Source: Pseudonocardia sp. CNS-004 (GTDB taxonomy: Bacteria > Actinomycetota > Actinomycetes > Mycobacteriales > Pseudonocardiaceae). From it: a DNA stretch of 64,000 bases. The notes under the pieces were generated by a model. It searched no databases, was not told the DNA's origin, and worked only from the letters and a program-made list of their open reading frames with translations. The DNA lies in contig MKJV01000074.1 in assembly GCA_001942185.1 (NCBI GenBank), positions 46,042-110,041 of the forward strand, read 5' to 3'. Below, piece after piece: positions 1-10,869 of the stretch (its first letter is position 1; every line of letters begins with the position of its first letter). The translations under genes and the position numbers were made by a program.

Positions 1-93
1 TTCTGGCTGGCCGCGCTCGTCGCCGTGCTCGTCTACATCGTCGACGTCAAGCCGGCCGTGGTCGGGGTGCAAGGCGGTGGGCAGCGCTGGTGA
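1..93 (+). CDS. C-terminal end of a small membrane protein (DUF2516-like), cut by the window edge
   Basis: Thirty codons and a TGA stop are present; the start lies outside the window. The visible end is a hydrophobic helix (FWLAALVAVLVYIVDVKPAV) followed by a short hydrophilic tail. That matches what I recall of actinobacterial DUF2516 proteins, small two- or three-helix membrane proteins of unknown function ending in an LVYLVDVRP-like stretch. Its TGA overlaps the GTG start of the next gene (GTGA), which suggests translational coupling. The family name is an inference from a short fragment. Confidence 0.5.
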   Translation, partial: FWLAALVAVLVYIVDVKPAVVGVQGGGQRW

Positions 94-641
94 CCCCGTG
101 GTCCGTCCTCGGCACGCTGCAGGCGGTCCCCGCGCTCGACCGGCCCGACCTGCTCGGCGAGCCCGTTGCCCACGCGTTGAAGTCGCTCGACCCGGCCGAT
201 GCCGCGCTGGTCGGCGTCGCGGAGATCGACCCGGATCTCGCCGATACCGCGCAGTTCTGCGCGGCCTACTCCTCCCCGCTCGACCGCTCGGCCAACTGCG
301 TCGTCGTGGCGGGCCGCCGCGGCGAGGACACCCGCTACGCGGCCTGCCTGGTGCTCGCCACCACCCGCGCCGACGTCAACGGGCTCGTCCGCAAGCGGCT
401 GAACGCCCGCAAGGCCTCGTTCGCGCCGATGGACGACGCCGTCGCGATCACCGGCATGGAGTACGGCGGCATCACCGCGATCGGCCTTCCCGACGGCTGG
501 CCGCTCCTCGTGGACACCGCGGTCGCCGCCGCACCCGCCGTCGTGATCGGCAGCGGGATCCGCGGCTCGAAGCTCGCCCTGCCCGGCGAGCTCGCGGCGC
601 GGCTCCCCGGCGCCGAGGTCGTGGAGGGCCTCGGCCGGTAG
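90..641 (+). CDS. YbaK/EbsC family aminoacyl-tRNA editing-domain protein
   Basis: 183 aa, full length for a stand-alone YbaK/EbsC domain. These proteins hydrolyse mischarged aminoacyl-tRNAs such as Cys-tRNAPro in trans. Diagnostic stretches are LVRKRLNARKASFAPMDDAV (about 111-130), with the conserved lysine in RKASFA, and GMEYGGITAIGLP (about 134-146), with the GxxxGGITPxGLP-type loop. The start is a GTG overlapping the previous stop. The frame is intact and codon use is typical of the window. The amino acid specificity cannot be read from sequence, so no symbol is given. Confidence 0.85.
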   Translation: MTPWSVLGTLQAVPALDRPDLLGEPVAHALKSLDPADAALVGVAEIDPDLADTAQFCAAYSSPLDRSANCVVVAGRRGEDTRYAACLVLATTRADVNGLVRKRLNARKASFAPMDDAVAITGMEYGGITAIGLPDGWPLLVDTAVAAAPAVVIGSGIRGSKLALPGELAARLPGAEVVEGLGR

Positions 642-845
642 GTGCCGAGCAGGGGCCGGCGAGCGCGACGATGCTGCCGGCGCGGCAGCGCACCAGTGCC
701 GTGAGCAGTGCCGGCGTCTCGAGACGGGGCGGTGGAAGGCTGGAGCGGGCCCGAGCCGCACGGACTGCCGGACGACGCGTTGGCCAGGTGCGTCGCGGGA
801 AGTGTCCAGGAGGTGCCCGCGTTGCTCGGGCGATGGGTAATGCGC

Positions 846-866
846 CTTGAGTCACCTCCGCTCAGG
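846..866. promoter_or_regulatory. HAIR-type operator (HspR binding site) upstream of lon
   Basis: CTTGAGT, seven bases, then GCTCAGG. This matches the HspR-associated inverted repeat CTTGAGT-N7-ACTCAAG at 12 of 14 positions with exact spacing. lon is a known HAIR/HspR regulon member in Streptomyces. The site ends 73 bases before the chosen lon ATG and would control lon by heat-shock derepression. An upstream in-frame start at 847 lies inside the operator, which argues against it. Confidence 0.75.
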
Positions 867-939
867 GTTCCTGCGTTCACCGACAGCGGAACTACTTGAA
901 CGCTGGAATGACGCCAACGGTGTAAGCGTTGGTCCGGGC

Positions 940-3249
<2,310 letters not shown>

Positions 3250-3257
3250 CCCACGCC

Positions 3258-3302
3258 CGAACGGCACCCTCGTCCCGCTCTACCGGACGGGGGTGCCGTT
3301 CG
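3258..3302 (+). terminator. Rho-independent-like terminator hairpin after lon
   Basis: Perfect 12-bp outer stem (CGAACGGCACCC with GGGTGCCGTTCG), continued inward by GTCC/GGAC pairs, giving a stem of about 18 bp around a nine-base loop, starting eight bases past the lon stop. No U-tract follows, as is usual for high-GC actinobacterial terminators. Confidence 0.75.
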
Positions 3303-3419
3303 TGCATCCGGCAGCGGCCGAACGGGTGCTTCCTCAGCGTCACTCGTTCGCCCGTCCGGCACCGGTAATCCTGTTCCTCCTGCTCGCGAGGTTCTCTGAT
3401 CCCAGCGAGGAGGCGCGCC

Positions 3420-4814
3420 ATGACACGGACGGCGGGAATCGACGCCCTGCGATCGGCCATGTCGGGAGCCGTGATCACGTCGGGCGACCCGGGTTACGAC
3501 ACGGCGCGCGCTCTGTGGAACGGCGGCTTCGACCGGAACCCGGCGGTGATCGCCTGTTGCGCATCGACGGAGGACGTCGCCGCCGCGATCGCCCACGGTC
3601 GGGAGCACGGTCGGGAGATCGCGGTCCGCGGCGGGGCCCACTCGTTCAGCGGGGCTTCGGCCACCGACGACGGATTGATGATCCACCTGGGGGGAATGAC
3701 CTCCGTCCAGGTCGACCCGCAGGAGCGACGCGCGCGGGTCGGGGGTGGTGCCACGTGGGCCGACGTCGACGCGGCCACGCAGGCGCACGGCCTCGCCGTG
3801 ACCGGAGGGATCCTCAGCGACACCGGCGTCGGTGGTCTCACCCTCGGCGGCGGGATGGGCTGGCTCGCCAACCGCCACGGCCTGTCGATCGACAACCTCG
3901 AGTCGGCCGAGGTCGTGCTGGCCGGCGGCCGGACCGTCCGCGCGTCCGAGTCCGAGCACCCCGACCTGTTCTGGGCGCTGCGCGGCGGTGGCGGGAACTT
4001 CGGCGTGGTCACCGAGTTCGAGTTCCGGTTGCACCCGGTCGGACCCGAGGTGCAGTTCGGCCTGCTGTTCTGGGAGATCGAGCGGGGTGCCGACGGGTTG
4101 CGCGCCTGCCGCGAGGCTGCGCGGATCCTCCCCTCCGACTACGGCATCCTGATCGGTGGTGGGCTCTCCGCCCCCGAGGCGCCGTTCGTCCCCCAGGAGC
4201 ACCACGGCAAGATCGGCCACGCCCTCCTCGTCGCCGGTTTCGGCACCGCGGACGAGCACGCGCGGGCGATCGCCGCCGTCCGCGCCGCGTGTCCGCCGCT
4301 CTTCGAGTTCCTCACCCCGATGCCGTACACGGCGATGCAGCAGTTGTTCGACCCCGAGCTCCGGCCCGGGGTCCGGATGTACGACAAGGCGCTCTACCTC
4401 GCCGAGCTGACCGACGACGCGATCACGGTGCTGACCGAGCGGGCCACCGGGAAGTCCGACCCGCTGTCGTTCATGCCGATGTTCGCGCTGCACGGGGCCG
4501 TCGCGGCGGTGGGCGACGACGCCACGGCGTACGGCGGGCTCCGCACGCCCCACTTCGTCGTCGACGTGTCGGGGACGAGCTACGACCCCGACCGGTTCGT
4601 CGCCGACCGGGAGTGGGCCCGCTCCACGTGGGACGCGCTGCGGCCGCTCGCAGGCAACGCGGGGAGCTACGTCAACTTCATCTCCGAGCTGGACGACGAC
4701 GAGCGGGTCCGCGCCTCGTACGGTCCGGCGAAGTACGGACGGCTCGCGCAGATCAAGGCCGAGTACGACCCCGGCAACCTCTTCCGCCGCAACGCGAACA
4801 TCAAGCCCACCTGA
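3420..4814 (+). CDS. FAD-linked oxidase, berberine-bridge-enzyme-like (copy 1 of 3)
   Basis: 464 aa, VAO/PCMH flavoprotein fold: FAD-binding domain (about 40-215), substrate domain, then a C-terminal BBE segment ending YDPGNLFRRNANIKP. His74 in VRGGAHS is at the place where relatives link FAD covalently. The second (cysteinyl) attachment position is not a Cys here (GGILSDTGVGGLTLGGG), so mono-covalent FAD is expected. Such enzymes oxidise sugars, alkaloids or polyketide-like alcohols with O2; the substrate is unknown. A strong Shine-Dalgarno (GAGGAGG, 3407-3413) sits six bases before the ATG. It heads a tandem array with the next two oxidases. It is the only copy without a frame break. Confidence 0.88.
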   Translation: MTRTAGIDALRSAMSGAVITSGDPGYDTARALWNGGFDRNPAVIACCASTEDVAAAIAHGREHGREIAVRGGAHSFSGASATDDGLMIHLGGMTSVQVDPQERRARVGGGATWADVDAATQAHGLAVTGGILSDTGVGGLTLGGGMGWLANRHGLSIDNLESAEVVLAGGRTVRASESEHPDLFWALRGGGGNFGVVTEFEFRLHPVGPEVQFGLLFWEIERGADGLRACREAARILPSDYGILIGGGLSAPEAPFVPQEHHGKIGHALLVAGFGTADEHARAIAAVRAACPPLFEFLTPMPYTAMQQLFDPELRPGVRMYDKALYLAELTDDAITVLTERATGKSDPLSFMPMFALHGAVAAVGDDATAYGGLRTPHFVVDVSGTSYDPDRFVADREWARSTWDALRPLAGNAGSYVNFISELDDDERVRASYGPAKYGRLAQIKAEYDPGNLFRRNANIKPT

Positions 4815-4880
4815 CCTCTCCGTGTATCAGGCTCGGCCTGGTCGGCTCCTCCGTTCGGAACAGCCCACCAGGGGGAGCGG

Positions 4881-6268
4881 ATGACGAACACCATGAGCGG
4901 CCGGGTCGACGCACTGCGTGCGGCGATGGAGGGACAGGTGCTGCGACCGGGCGACCCGGACTACGACCGAGCCGCCCTGATCTGGAACGGCGCCGTCGAC
5001 CGGTCGCCCGCGGTCGTCGCGCGCTGCGCGTCCGCTGATGACGTCGCGGCGGCCCTGCGGTGGGGGCAGGAGGAGGGCGTCGAGATCGCCGTGCGGGGTG
5101 GCGGCCACAGCGTCGCAGGTGCCGCCGTGGTCGACGGCGGGCTGACGATCGACCTCAGCCCGATGTCGACGGTCGTCGTCGACCCGGTGGGGCGGCGGGC
5201 GCGCTGTGGCGGGGGGACGACCCTCGCCCAGCTGGATGCGGCCTGCCAGGAGCACGGCCTCGCCGTGCCGGCCGGTACGGTCAGCCACACCGGCGTGGCC
5301 GGCCTGACCCTCGGTGGCGGCTTCGGCTGGCTCAGCCCCATGGCCGGGCTGACCATCGACAACCTGGTCTCGGCCGAGGTCGTCCTCGTCGACGGGCGGG
5401 TGGTGGAGGCGAGCGCGAACGCTACCCCGACCTGTTCTGGGCGCTCCGCGGTGGGGGCGGGAACTTCGGGGTGGTCACCGAGTTCGAGTTCCGGCTGCAC
5501 CCCGTCGGCCCGCTGGTCCACCTCGGGATGTTCTTCTTCGGGCTGGACCGGGCCGAGGAGGCGATCCGGCTCGGCCGGAAGTTCTTCGCCGACGCCCCGC
5601 GCAACACGGGCGGCGCCATCGTCGGTGTGAACGCGCCACGCGCGCCGTTCGTACCGGAGGAGGCGCGCCTCGCGCCCGGTGTCACGCTGGTGGTCGCCGG
5701 GTTCGGCACGGCCGACGAGCACGCGGCCCTGATCGCGCCGCTGCGGGAGGCGGCTCCGCTGTTCGAGTTCGTCACGCCGATGCCCTACGTCGCTCTGCAG
5801 CAGATGCTCGACGAGGGCTCGCCGTGGGGCGTGCACGCCTACACCAAGGGCCTCTACCTTGACGAGCTGTCCGACGAGGCGATCGCCGCGGTCGCGGCCG
5901 GGCTGCGGGTGAAGCCGTCGCCGATGTCGCAGCTGCTGCTGTTCCCGATGGGCGGCGCCGTCGGGGACGTGCCCGAGGAGGCCACGGCGTTCGGCGGGCG
6001 CCGCTCGGCGAGGTACGCGGCGGTGGTCGACGCCGTGGTGCCCGACCCGCTGATGTTCGCCGCCGAGCGGCAGTGGGCGCGGTCCACGTGGGACGCCCTG
6101 CGCCCGTACGCCGCCGACGCCGGCACGTACGTGAACATGATGACTGATTTCGACGAGGACCGGGTCCGCGCGTCGTACGGCGCGAAGTACGAGCGGCTGT
6201 CGCTGGTCAAGACGGTGTACGACCCGCGCAACATCCTCCACGCGAACGCGAACATCAAGCCCGCCTGA
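4881..6268 (+). CDS. FAD-linked oxidase, BBE-like (copy 2 of 3), one frameshift
   Basis: Closely similar to the preceding gene along its whole length. Residues from MTNTMSGRVDALRAAMEGQV to about 5418 are in one frame; the protein then resumes as RYPDLFWALRGGGGNFG in the frame reached by losing one base near 5411-5422. Together they give about 462 residues. His76 in VRGGGHS is the likely covalent FAD site, and the BBE tail ends YDPRNILHANANIKPA. Start ATG with GGGGAG upstream, 66 bp after copy 1. Because both halves are well conserved, the break is probably a base-call error. Confidence 0.82.
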
Positions 6269-6305
6269 CGGGGATCCACCCCCGCTGACCGGCATTCTGG
6301 CGGAC

Positions 6306-6728
6306 ATGACTTTCGCCCTCCCGGACACCGAGTTCGGCGCCCGCGCCGCTCGCCACCTGACCTCCGACGTCGTCGCATGGCTCACGCTGGTCGACGGCTC
6401 CGGAACGCCGCAGCCCGCGCCCGTCTGGTTCCTGTGGGACGGCTCGTCGGCGCTCGTCTACAGCATGGGCACCGCCAAGCGGTTGGAGCACCTGCGGGCC
6501 AACCCGCGCGTTGCGCTGCACTTCGACAGCGAGGACGACGCGGCGCACGTCGTGGTGCTCACCGGCGAGGCCACGGTGGAGGCGGATGCGCCCGCGGTGC
6601 ACGAGAACCCGGAGTACCTGGCCAAGTACGGGGAGCGCATCACCGGGGGCTGGGGCAGCGCCGAGCGGTTCGCGTCGATCTACTCAGTGCCGGTGCGCAT
6701 CCGCCCGACCCGGGTGCGGGGGCACTGA
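6306..6728 (+). CDS. PPOX-class F420/flavin-dependent oxidoreductase (Rv3369-like)
   Basis: 140 aa, the size of the single-domain split-barrel (pyridoxamine-phosphate-oxidase-like) family. Visible features: the opening beta strands around VVAWLTLVDGSGTPQPAPVW, the VYSMGTAKRLEHLRANPRVA phosphate-binding region, and the VVVLTGEATVE strand. Members of the TIGR03667 group reduce substrates with F420H2 or flavin; the substrate is unknown. It lies 37 bp after oxidase copy 2 and 100 bp before copy 3 on the same strand, so a shared redox pathway is possible but unproved. A CATTCT hexamer seven bases before the ATG could be the -10 of a leaderless transcript. Confidence 0.78.
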   Translation: MTFALPDTEFGARAARHLTSDVVAWLTLVDGSGTPQPAPVWFLWDGSSALVYSMGTAKRLEHLRANPRVALHFDSEDDAAHVVVLTGEATVEADAPAVHENPEYLAKYGERITGGWGSAERFASIYSVPVRIRPTRVRGH

Positions 6729-6828
6729 CCAGGGCGGGGGTCACCCGTTCGCGCGTCCCGCTGCCATAACTCCTGACGCCCGCCGAGCGAGTTGACTCGG
6801 TCGGCGGGGGCAGCAGGAGGGACGAGCC

Positions 6829-8228
6829 ATGACCCGGATCGTCGGTGGACGAGCCGAGGCGTTGCGCGCTGCCATGGCGGGTGCCGTGATCTGCCCCCAG
6901 GATCCCGGGTACGACGAGGCGCGCGCGGTGTGGAACGCGGACATCGATCGGCGGCCCAGCCTGATCGCCCGCTGCGGTTCCGCGGCCGATGTGGCCGTGG
7001 CGGTGGGCTGTGCGCAGGCGGAGGGGCTCGAGGTCGCCGTCCGCGGCGGTGGCCACAGCATGTCCGGCCAGAGCGTGGTCGACGGCGGGCTGGTGGTCGA
7101 CCTCGGTGGGCTGCGGCGGGTGGCCGTCGACGCGCCGGCGAGGCGGGCGCGGGTGGGCGGCGGCGCCTGCTGGCGGACGTCGATGCGGCGACCCAGGCGC
7201 ACGGTCTGGCCGTGCCGAGCGGAGTGGTCGCGCACACCGGGGTCGGTGGGCTGACGCTCGGCGGCGGGATGGGGTGGCTGAGCCGGACGGCGGGGCTCAC
7301 GATCGACAACCTGGTGTCGGCCGAGGTGGTGCTGGCCGACGGGCGGGTCGTCCGCTCCTGCCCGGACGAGGAGCCGGAGTTGTTCTGGGCGATCCGGGGT
7401 GGCGGCGGCAACTTCGGGGTCGTCACCGAGTTCGAGTTCCGGCTGCACGAGGTCGGGCCGATGATCGAGTTCGGACTGCTGTTCTGGGGCCGGGACCAGG
7501 CCGCCGACGCGCTGCGGACGTTGCGGCAGGAGATCCCGGACCTGCCGCGGTCCCTCAACGTGATCATCGCCGCGATGAACGCACCTCCGGCGCCGTTCGT
7601 CCCCGAGCAGCACCACTTCCGGGAGGGGTTCGCGGCCCTGCTGGTCGGCTTCGCGGGGGCCGAGGAGCACGCCTCGGCGGCGGCGCGGTTGCGGGATGCG
7701 GTGCCGCCGTTGTTCGAGCACGCCGGTCCGATGCCGTACGTAGCGCTGCAGCAGATGCTCGACGAGGCGAACCGCTGGGGCCAGCACTACTACGAGAAGT
7801 CGACCTACGTCGACGACATCACCGACCCGGTCGTCGACGCCCTGGTCGATCACCTCCACCGGCGTACCTCGCCGATGTCCGTCGCCCTCATCTACCGCTT
7901 GGACCAGGCGTTCAGCGAGGCGGGTGAGCTCGACACCGCGTTCGGCGGAACCCGTTCGCCGCAGTACGCCGTCTTCGGCGTCGCCGCGAGCCCGACGCCG
8001 GATCTCCTGGCGGCGGATCGCGACTGGTCCCGGTCGCTGTGGGCGGCGTTGCAGCCGTACAGCAAGGGGATCGGCACCTACGTCAACGCGATGACCGAGT
8101 ACGAGGAGCAGCGCGTGCGTGCGGCGTACGGGGACGCGAAGTACGAGCGGCTCGCGCGCGCCAAGGCCGTCTACGACCCGCGGAACGTCTTCCGTCGCAA
8201 CATCAACATCCGGCCTGCCGGGCGCTGA
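6829..8228 (+). CDS. FAD-linked oxidase, BBE-like (copy 3 of 3), one frameshift
   Basis: Third tandem paralogue. The N-terminal part (MTRIVGGRAEALRAAMAGAV to VGGGA, 6829 to about 7165) and the rest (LLADVDAATQAHGLAVPSG onward) lie in frames separated by one missing base near 7163-7170. The restored length is about 466 aa. His76 in VRGGGHS is the expected FAD attachment residue. The end (YDPRNVFRRNINIRPAGR) is the BBE motif. It ends nine bases before the convergent purU gene. The N-terminal 25 residues of the three copies share a DALRAAM...GDPGYD pattern, evidence of recent duplication. Confidence 0.82.
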
Positions 8229-8237
8229 ACCCCCGCG

Positions 8238-9137
8238 TCATGGGAAGACCACCGTCTTGTTGCCGTGCACGAGCACCCGGTCCTCCAGGTGCCAGCGCAG
8301 CCCGCGCGCCAGCACGAGGCGCTCGATGTCGCGGCCGCGGCGGACCATGTCGGCCGCCGTGTCGCCGTGGTCGACCCGGATGACGTCCTGCTCGATGATC
8401 GGGCCTGCGTCGAGCTCCGGCGTGACGTAGTGGCAGGTGGCGCCGATCAGCTTGACGCCACGGGCGTGGGCCTGGTGGTAAGGCCGGGCGCCGACGAACG
8501 ACGGCAGGAAGCTGTGGTGGATGTTGATCGCGCGGCCGGCCCAGGACAGGCACAGCTGCGGCGGCAGGATCTGCATGAAGCGGGCGAGCACCACGGCGTG
8601 CGGGTCGTGCTGGTCGACGAGGTCGCGCACCTGCGTGAACGCCGCTTCCTTCGCGGCCGCCCGCTCCTGCGGGTCGCCGCCCACCGCGGGGAACGGCACG
8701 TGGTGGAAGGGGACGCCGTGGGCTGCGACGATCGGGCGCAGCCGGTCGTGGTTGCCGATCACGGCCGCCAGCCGTACGGGCAGCTCGCCGGTGGCGACGC
8801 GGCCCAGGATGTCGTGCATGCAGTGCGCTTCCTCGCTCACCAGCAGCACGATGCGTTTGGGTTCGCGGGTGTCGGTGACCGTCCACGTCGTGTCGCCGCC
8901 CAGCTCGGCGGCCACCCGCGCGAAGCGCTCCTGCAGCTCCTGCGCGCCGTAGGGCAGCGAGTCGGCGCGCACGACCTGCCGGGTGAAGAACCAGCCGGTA
9001 CCGGGATCGGAGTGGTAACCGGCCTCCACGATCCAGCCGCCCGCATCGGCGAGGAACCCTGCGATGCGCGCGACGATGCCCGTGGTGTCGGGGCAGCTCA
9101 GCGTGATGACGTACCGGTGCTCTGCGGCGGGGTCCAC
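8238..9137 (-). CDS. purU: Formyltetrahydrofolate deformylase
   Basis: 299 aa. The N-terminal ACT domain (about 8-90) opens RYVITLSCPDTTGIVARIAG; the C-terminal formyltransferase-fold domain carries NIHHSFLPSF (conserved His) and LDAGPIIEQD (catalytic Asp). The enzyme hydrolyses 10-formyl-THF to formate and THF, balancing one-carbon units for purine synthesis; the ACT domain normally senses Met/Gly. The start is GTG at 9137. It lies 21 bp downstream of the DUF2505 gene on the same strand and may be cotranscribed with it. Frame intact. Confidence 0.93.
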   Translation of the reverse strand: MDPAAEHRYVITLSCPDTTGIVARIAGFLADAGGWIVEAGYHSDPGTGWFFTRQVVRADSLPYGAQELQERFARVAAELGGDTTWTVTDTREPKRIVLLVSEEAHCMHDILGRVATGELPVRLAAVIGNHDRLRPIVAAHGVPFHHVPFPAVGGDPQERAAAKEAAFTQVRDLVDQHDPHAVVLARFMQILPPQLCLSWAGRAINIHHSFLPSFVGARPYHQAHARGVKLIGATCHYVTPELDAGPIIEQDVIRVDHGDTAADMVRRGRDIERLVLARGLRWHLEDRVLVHGNKTVVFP

Positions 9138-9158
9138 GAGACGAATGGTGCCCGGTCG

Positions 9159-9668
9159 TCAGCGGTGGCCGTCGGCCAGCCAGGCCTGGGTGAACTCGGC
9201 CTCGGCGGCGAGGAGCCGGTGCACCTGGTCCCCGACCACGCCCTCGATCTTGCCGCCGATCAGCGGCACCGACACCGTGACGTCCACGCGCACGTCCAGT
9301 TCGCTGCCGCCGTCGGGCAGGTCCCGCAGCCGCATGCCGCCGCCCGCCGACGCGGGCGCCCCCGGGATCCGCACGTCGACGTCGGCCAGGTAGCGGCCGC
9401 CGTCCTTGCGGGTCCAGCGCTCGTCGCGTTCGATCGTGACGTTGCCGGGCAGCACGGTCCGCACCACGGACGGCAGGTCGTCGGCGTGGAGGCCCAGACG
9501 CAGCAGGTAGCGCGCCCCTGCGTCGTCGGCCGAGTGCTCGAGCAGGCCCGCGCCGGGGCCTCCGATCCGCTCCAGGCGGGCGCGCAGGTAGGTGGGGTCC
9601 ACGAGCGTGGCGTAGACCTCGTCCGCCGGGTGCGGGGACACGGACCGGAAGTCGATCTGCCGGGACAT
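9159..9668 (-). CDS. DUF2505 family protein (Rv0481c-like)
   Basis: 169 aa, START/SRPBCC-like fold typical of DUF2505. It begins MSRQIDFRSVSPHPADEVYA and ends with an amphipathic helix (VVGDQVHRLLAAEAEFTQAW). Function is unknown. The divergent position next to murB and an L,D-transpeptidase gene is the M. tuberculosis Rv0481c-Rv0482-Rv0483 arrangement, which supports the identity. A TAGCCT hexamer exactly six bases upstream of the ATG (9675-9680, complement) suggests a leaderless transcript. The start overlaps a possible alternative ATG of murB in opposite orientation. Confidence 0.8.
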   Translation of the reverse strand: MSRQIDFRSVSPHPADEVYATLVDPTYLRARLERIGGPGAGLLEHSADDAGARYLLRLGLHADDLPSVVRTVLPGNVTIERDERWTRKDGGRYLADVDVRIPGAPASAGGGMRLRDLPDGGSELDVRVDVTVSVPLIGGKIEGVVGDQVHRLLAAEAEFTQAWLADGHR

Positions 9669-9720
9669 GAGCGGAGGCTACCCGCTGCCCGCCGGGGCTC
9701 CTGCCCTACCGTTGGCGCCC

Positions 9721-10770
9721 GTGCCGGTACCCGACGTGCTCCCGACGCCGACGCAGCGGCTCGCACCGTTGACCACGCTGCGGCTCGGCGGTCCGGCCCG
9801 GCGGCTCGTCGAGGCGACGTCGGCGGAGGCAGTCGTGCAGGCGGTGCGGGATGCCGACACCGCCGGCGAGCCGCTGCTGCTGCTCGGTGGCGGCTCGAAC
9901 GTCGTGATCGCCGACGAGGGGTGGCCCGGCACCGTCGTGCACGTCGCGACCGCCGGGCGGGCCGTCGAGCGCCGCCCGGACGGCTCGGTGCTGCTCACGG
10001 TGGAGGCGGGCACCGACTGGGACGAGGTGGTCGCCGCCTGCGTCGCCGACGGGCTGGGCGGGCTGGAGTGCCTGTCCGGGATCCCCGGCCGGACCGGAGC
10101 CACCCCCGTGCAGAACGTCGGCGCGTACGGGGTGGAGATCGCGGACCTGCTCGTCGACGTCGACCTGTACGACCGGCGCAGCGCCGTGGTGCGCACCCAC
10201 GTCCCCGCCGCCGATCTGGGTCTCGGCTACCGCACCAGCGTGCTGAAGGGCCGCGAGGACGCCGTGGTCCTGCGGGTGCGGTTCGCCCTGCCGGGCACGG
10301 GGGACAGCGCGCCCGTCCGGTACCCGGAGCTCGCGCGGACGCTGGGCGTCGAGATCGGTGCGCGGGTGCCCACCGCGGTGGCCAGGGACGCCGTGCTCGG
10401 CCTGCGCCGCGGCAAGGGCATGGTGCTCGACGATGCCGACCACGACACGTGGAGCGCGGGCTCGTTCTTCACCAACCCGGTGGTGACCGATGCGGACGTG
10501 CCGGCGGACGCACCCCGGTACCCGGCCCGGCCGGGCCACGCCAAGGTGCCTGCGGCGTGGCTGATCGAGCACGCGGGTTTCCGGCGGGGCCACCCCGGTC
10601 CCGGCGGCCGGGTGGCGCTCTCGGGCAAGCACGTGCTCGCACTCACGAACCGCGGCGCGGGGACCACCGCGGAGCTGCTCGCGCTGGCCCGGGAGGTGCG
10701 TGACTCCGTGCAGTCACGGTGGGGAGTGACACTGTCCCCCGAACCGGTTCTCGTGGGATGTGCGGTCTGA
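9721..10770 (+). CDS. murB: UDP-N-acetylenolpyruvoylglucosamine reductase
   Basis: 349 aa from GTG 9721. Catalyses the NADPH/FAD-dependent second step of UDP-MurNAc synthesis in the cytoplasm. Seen: FAD-binding GGGSNVVIAD, IPGRTGATPVQNVGAYGVE, LGYRTSVLK (conserved Tyr/Arg), the proton-donor Ser in GSFFTNPVV, and the C-terminal SPEPVLVG glutamate. An ATG at 9667 would extend the protein by 18 residues but has no Shine-Dalgarno and overlaps the divergent gene start. GTG 9721 has TACCGT (9707-9712) eight bases upstream, as for a leaderless mRNA. Synteny with Rv0482 supports the call. Confidence 0.93.
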   Translation: MPVPDVLPTPTQRLAPLTTLRLGGPARRLVEATSAEAVVQAVRDADTAGEPLLLLGGGSNVVIADEGWPGTVVHVATAGRAVERRPDGSVLLTVEAGTDWDEVVAACVADGLGGLECLSGIPGRTGATPVQNVGAYGVEIADLLVDVDLYDRRSAVVRTHVPAADLGLGYRTSVLKGREDAVVLRVRFALPGTGDSAPVRYPELARTLGVEIGARVPTAVARDAVLGLRRGKGMVLDDADHDTWSAGSFFTNPVVTDADVPADAPRYPARPGHAKVPAAWLIEHAGFRRGHPGPGGRVALSGKHVLALTNRGAGTTAELLALAREVRDSVQSRWGVTLSPEPVLVGCAV

Positions 10771-10869
10771 GCCGCGCGTAACCTTGGTCGAGGGCTGACT
10801 GCGTGACAACCCACCACGGGTGTGGTGCGTCTGTGCAGTGGGGTAGCTCTTGGCAAGGGGGACTCGGGA

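Noticed and set aside
847..939. Extended N-terminus of Lon
   Set aside because: The added 31 residues are not Lon-like and the start lies within the HAIR operator.
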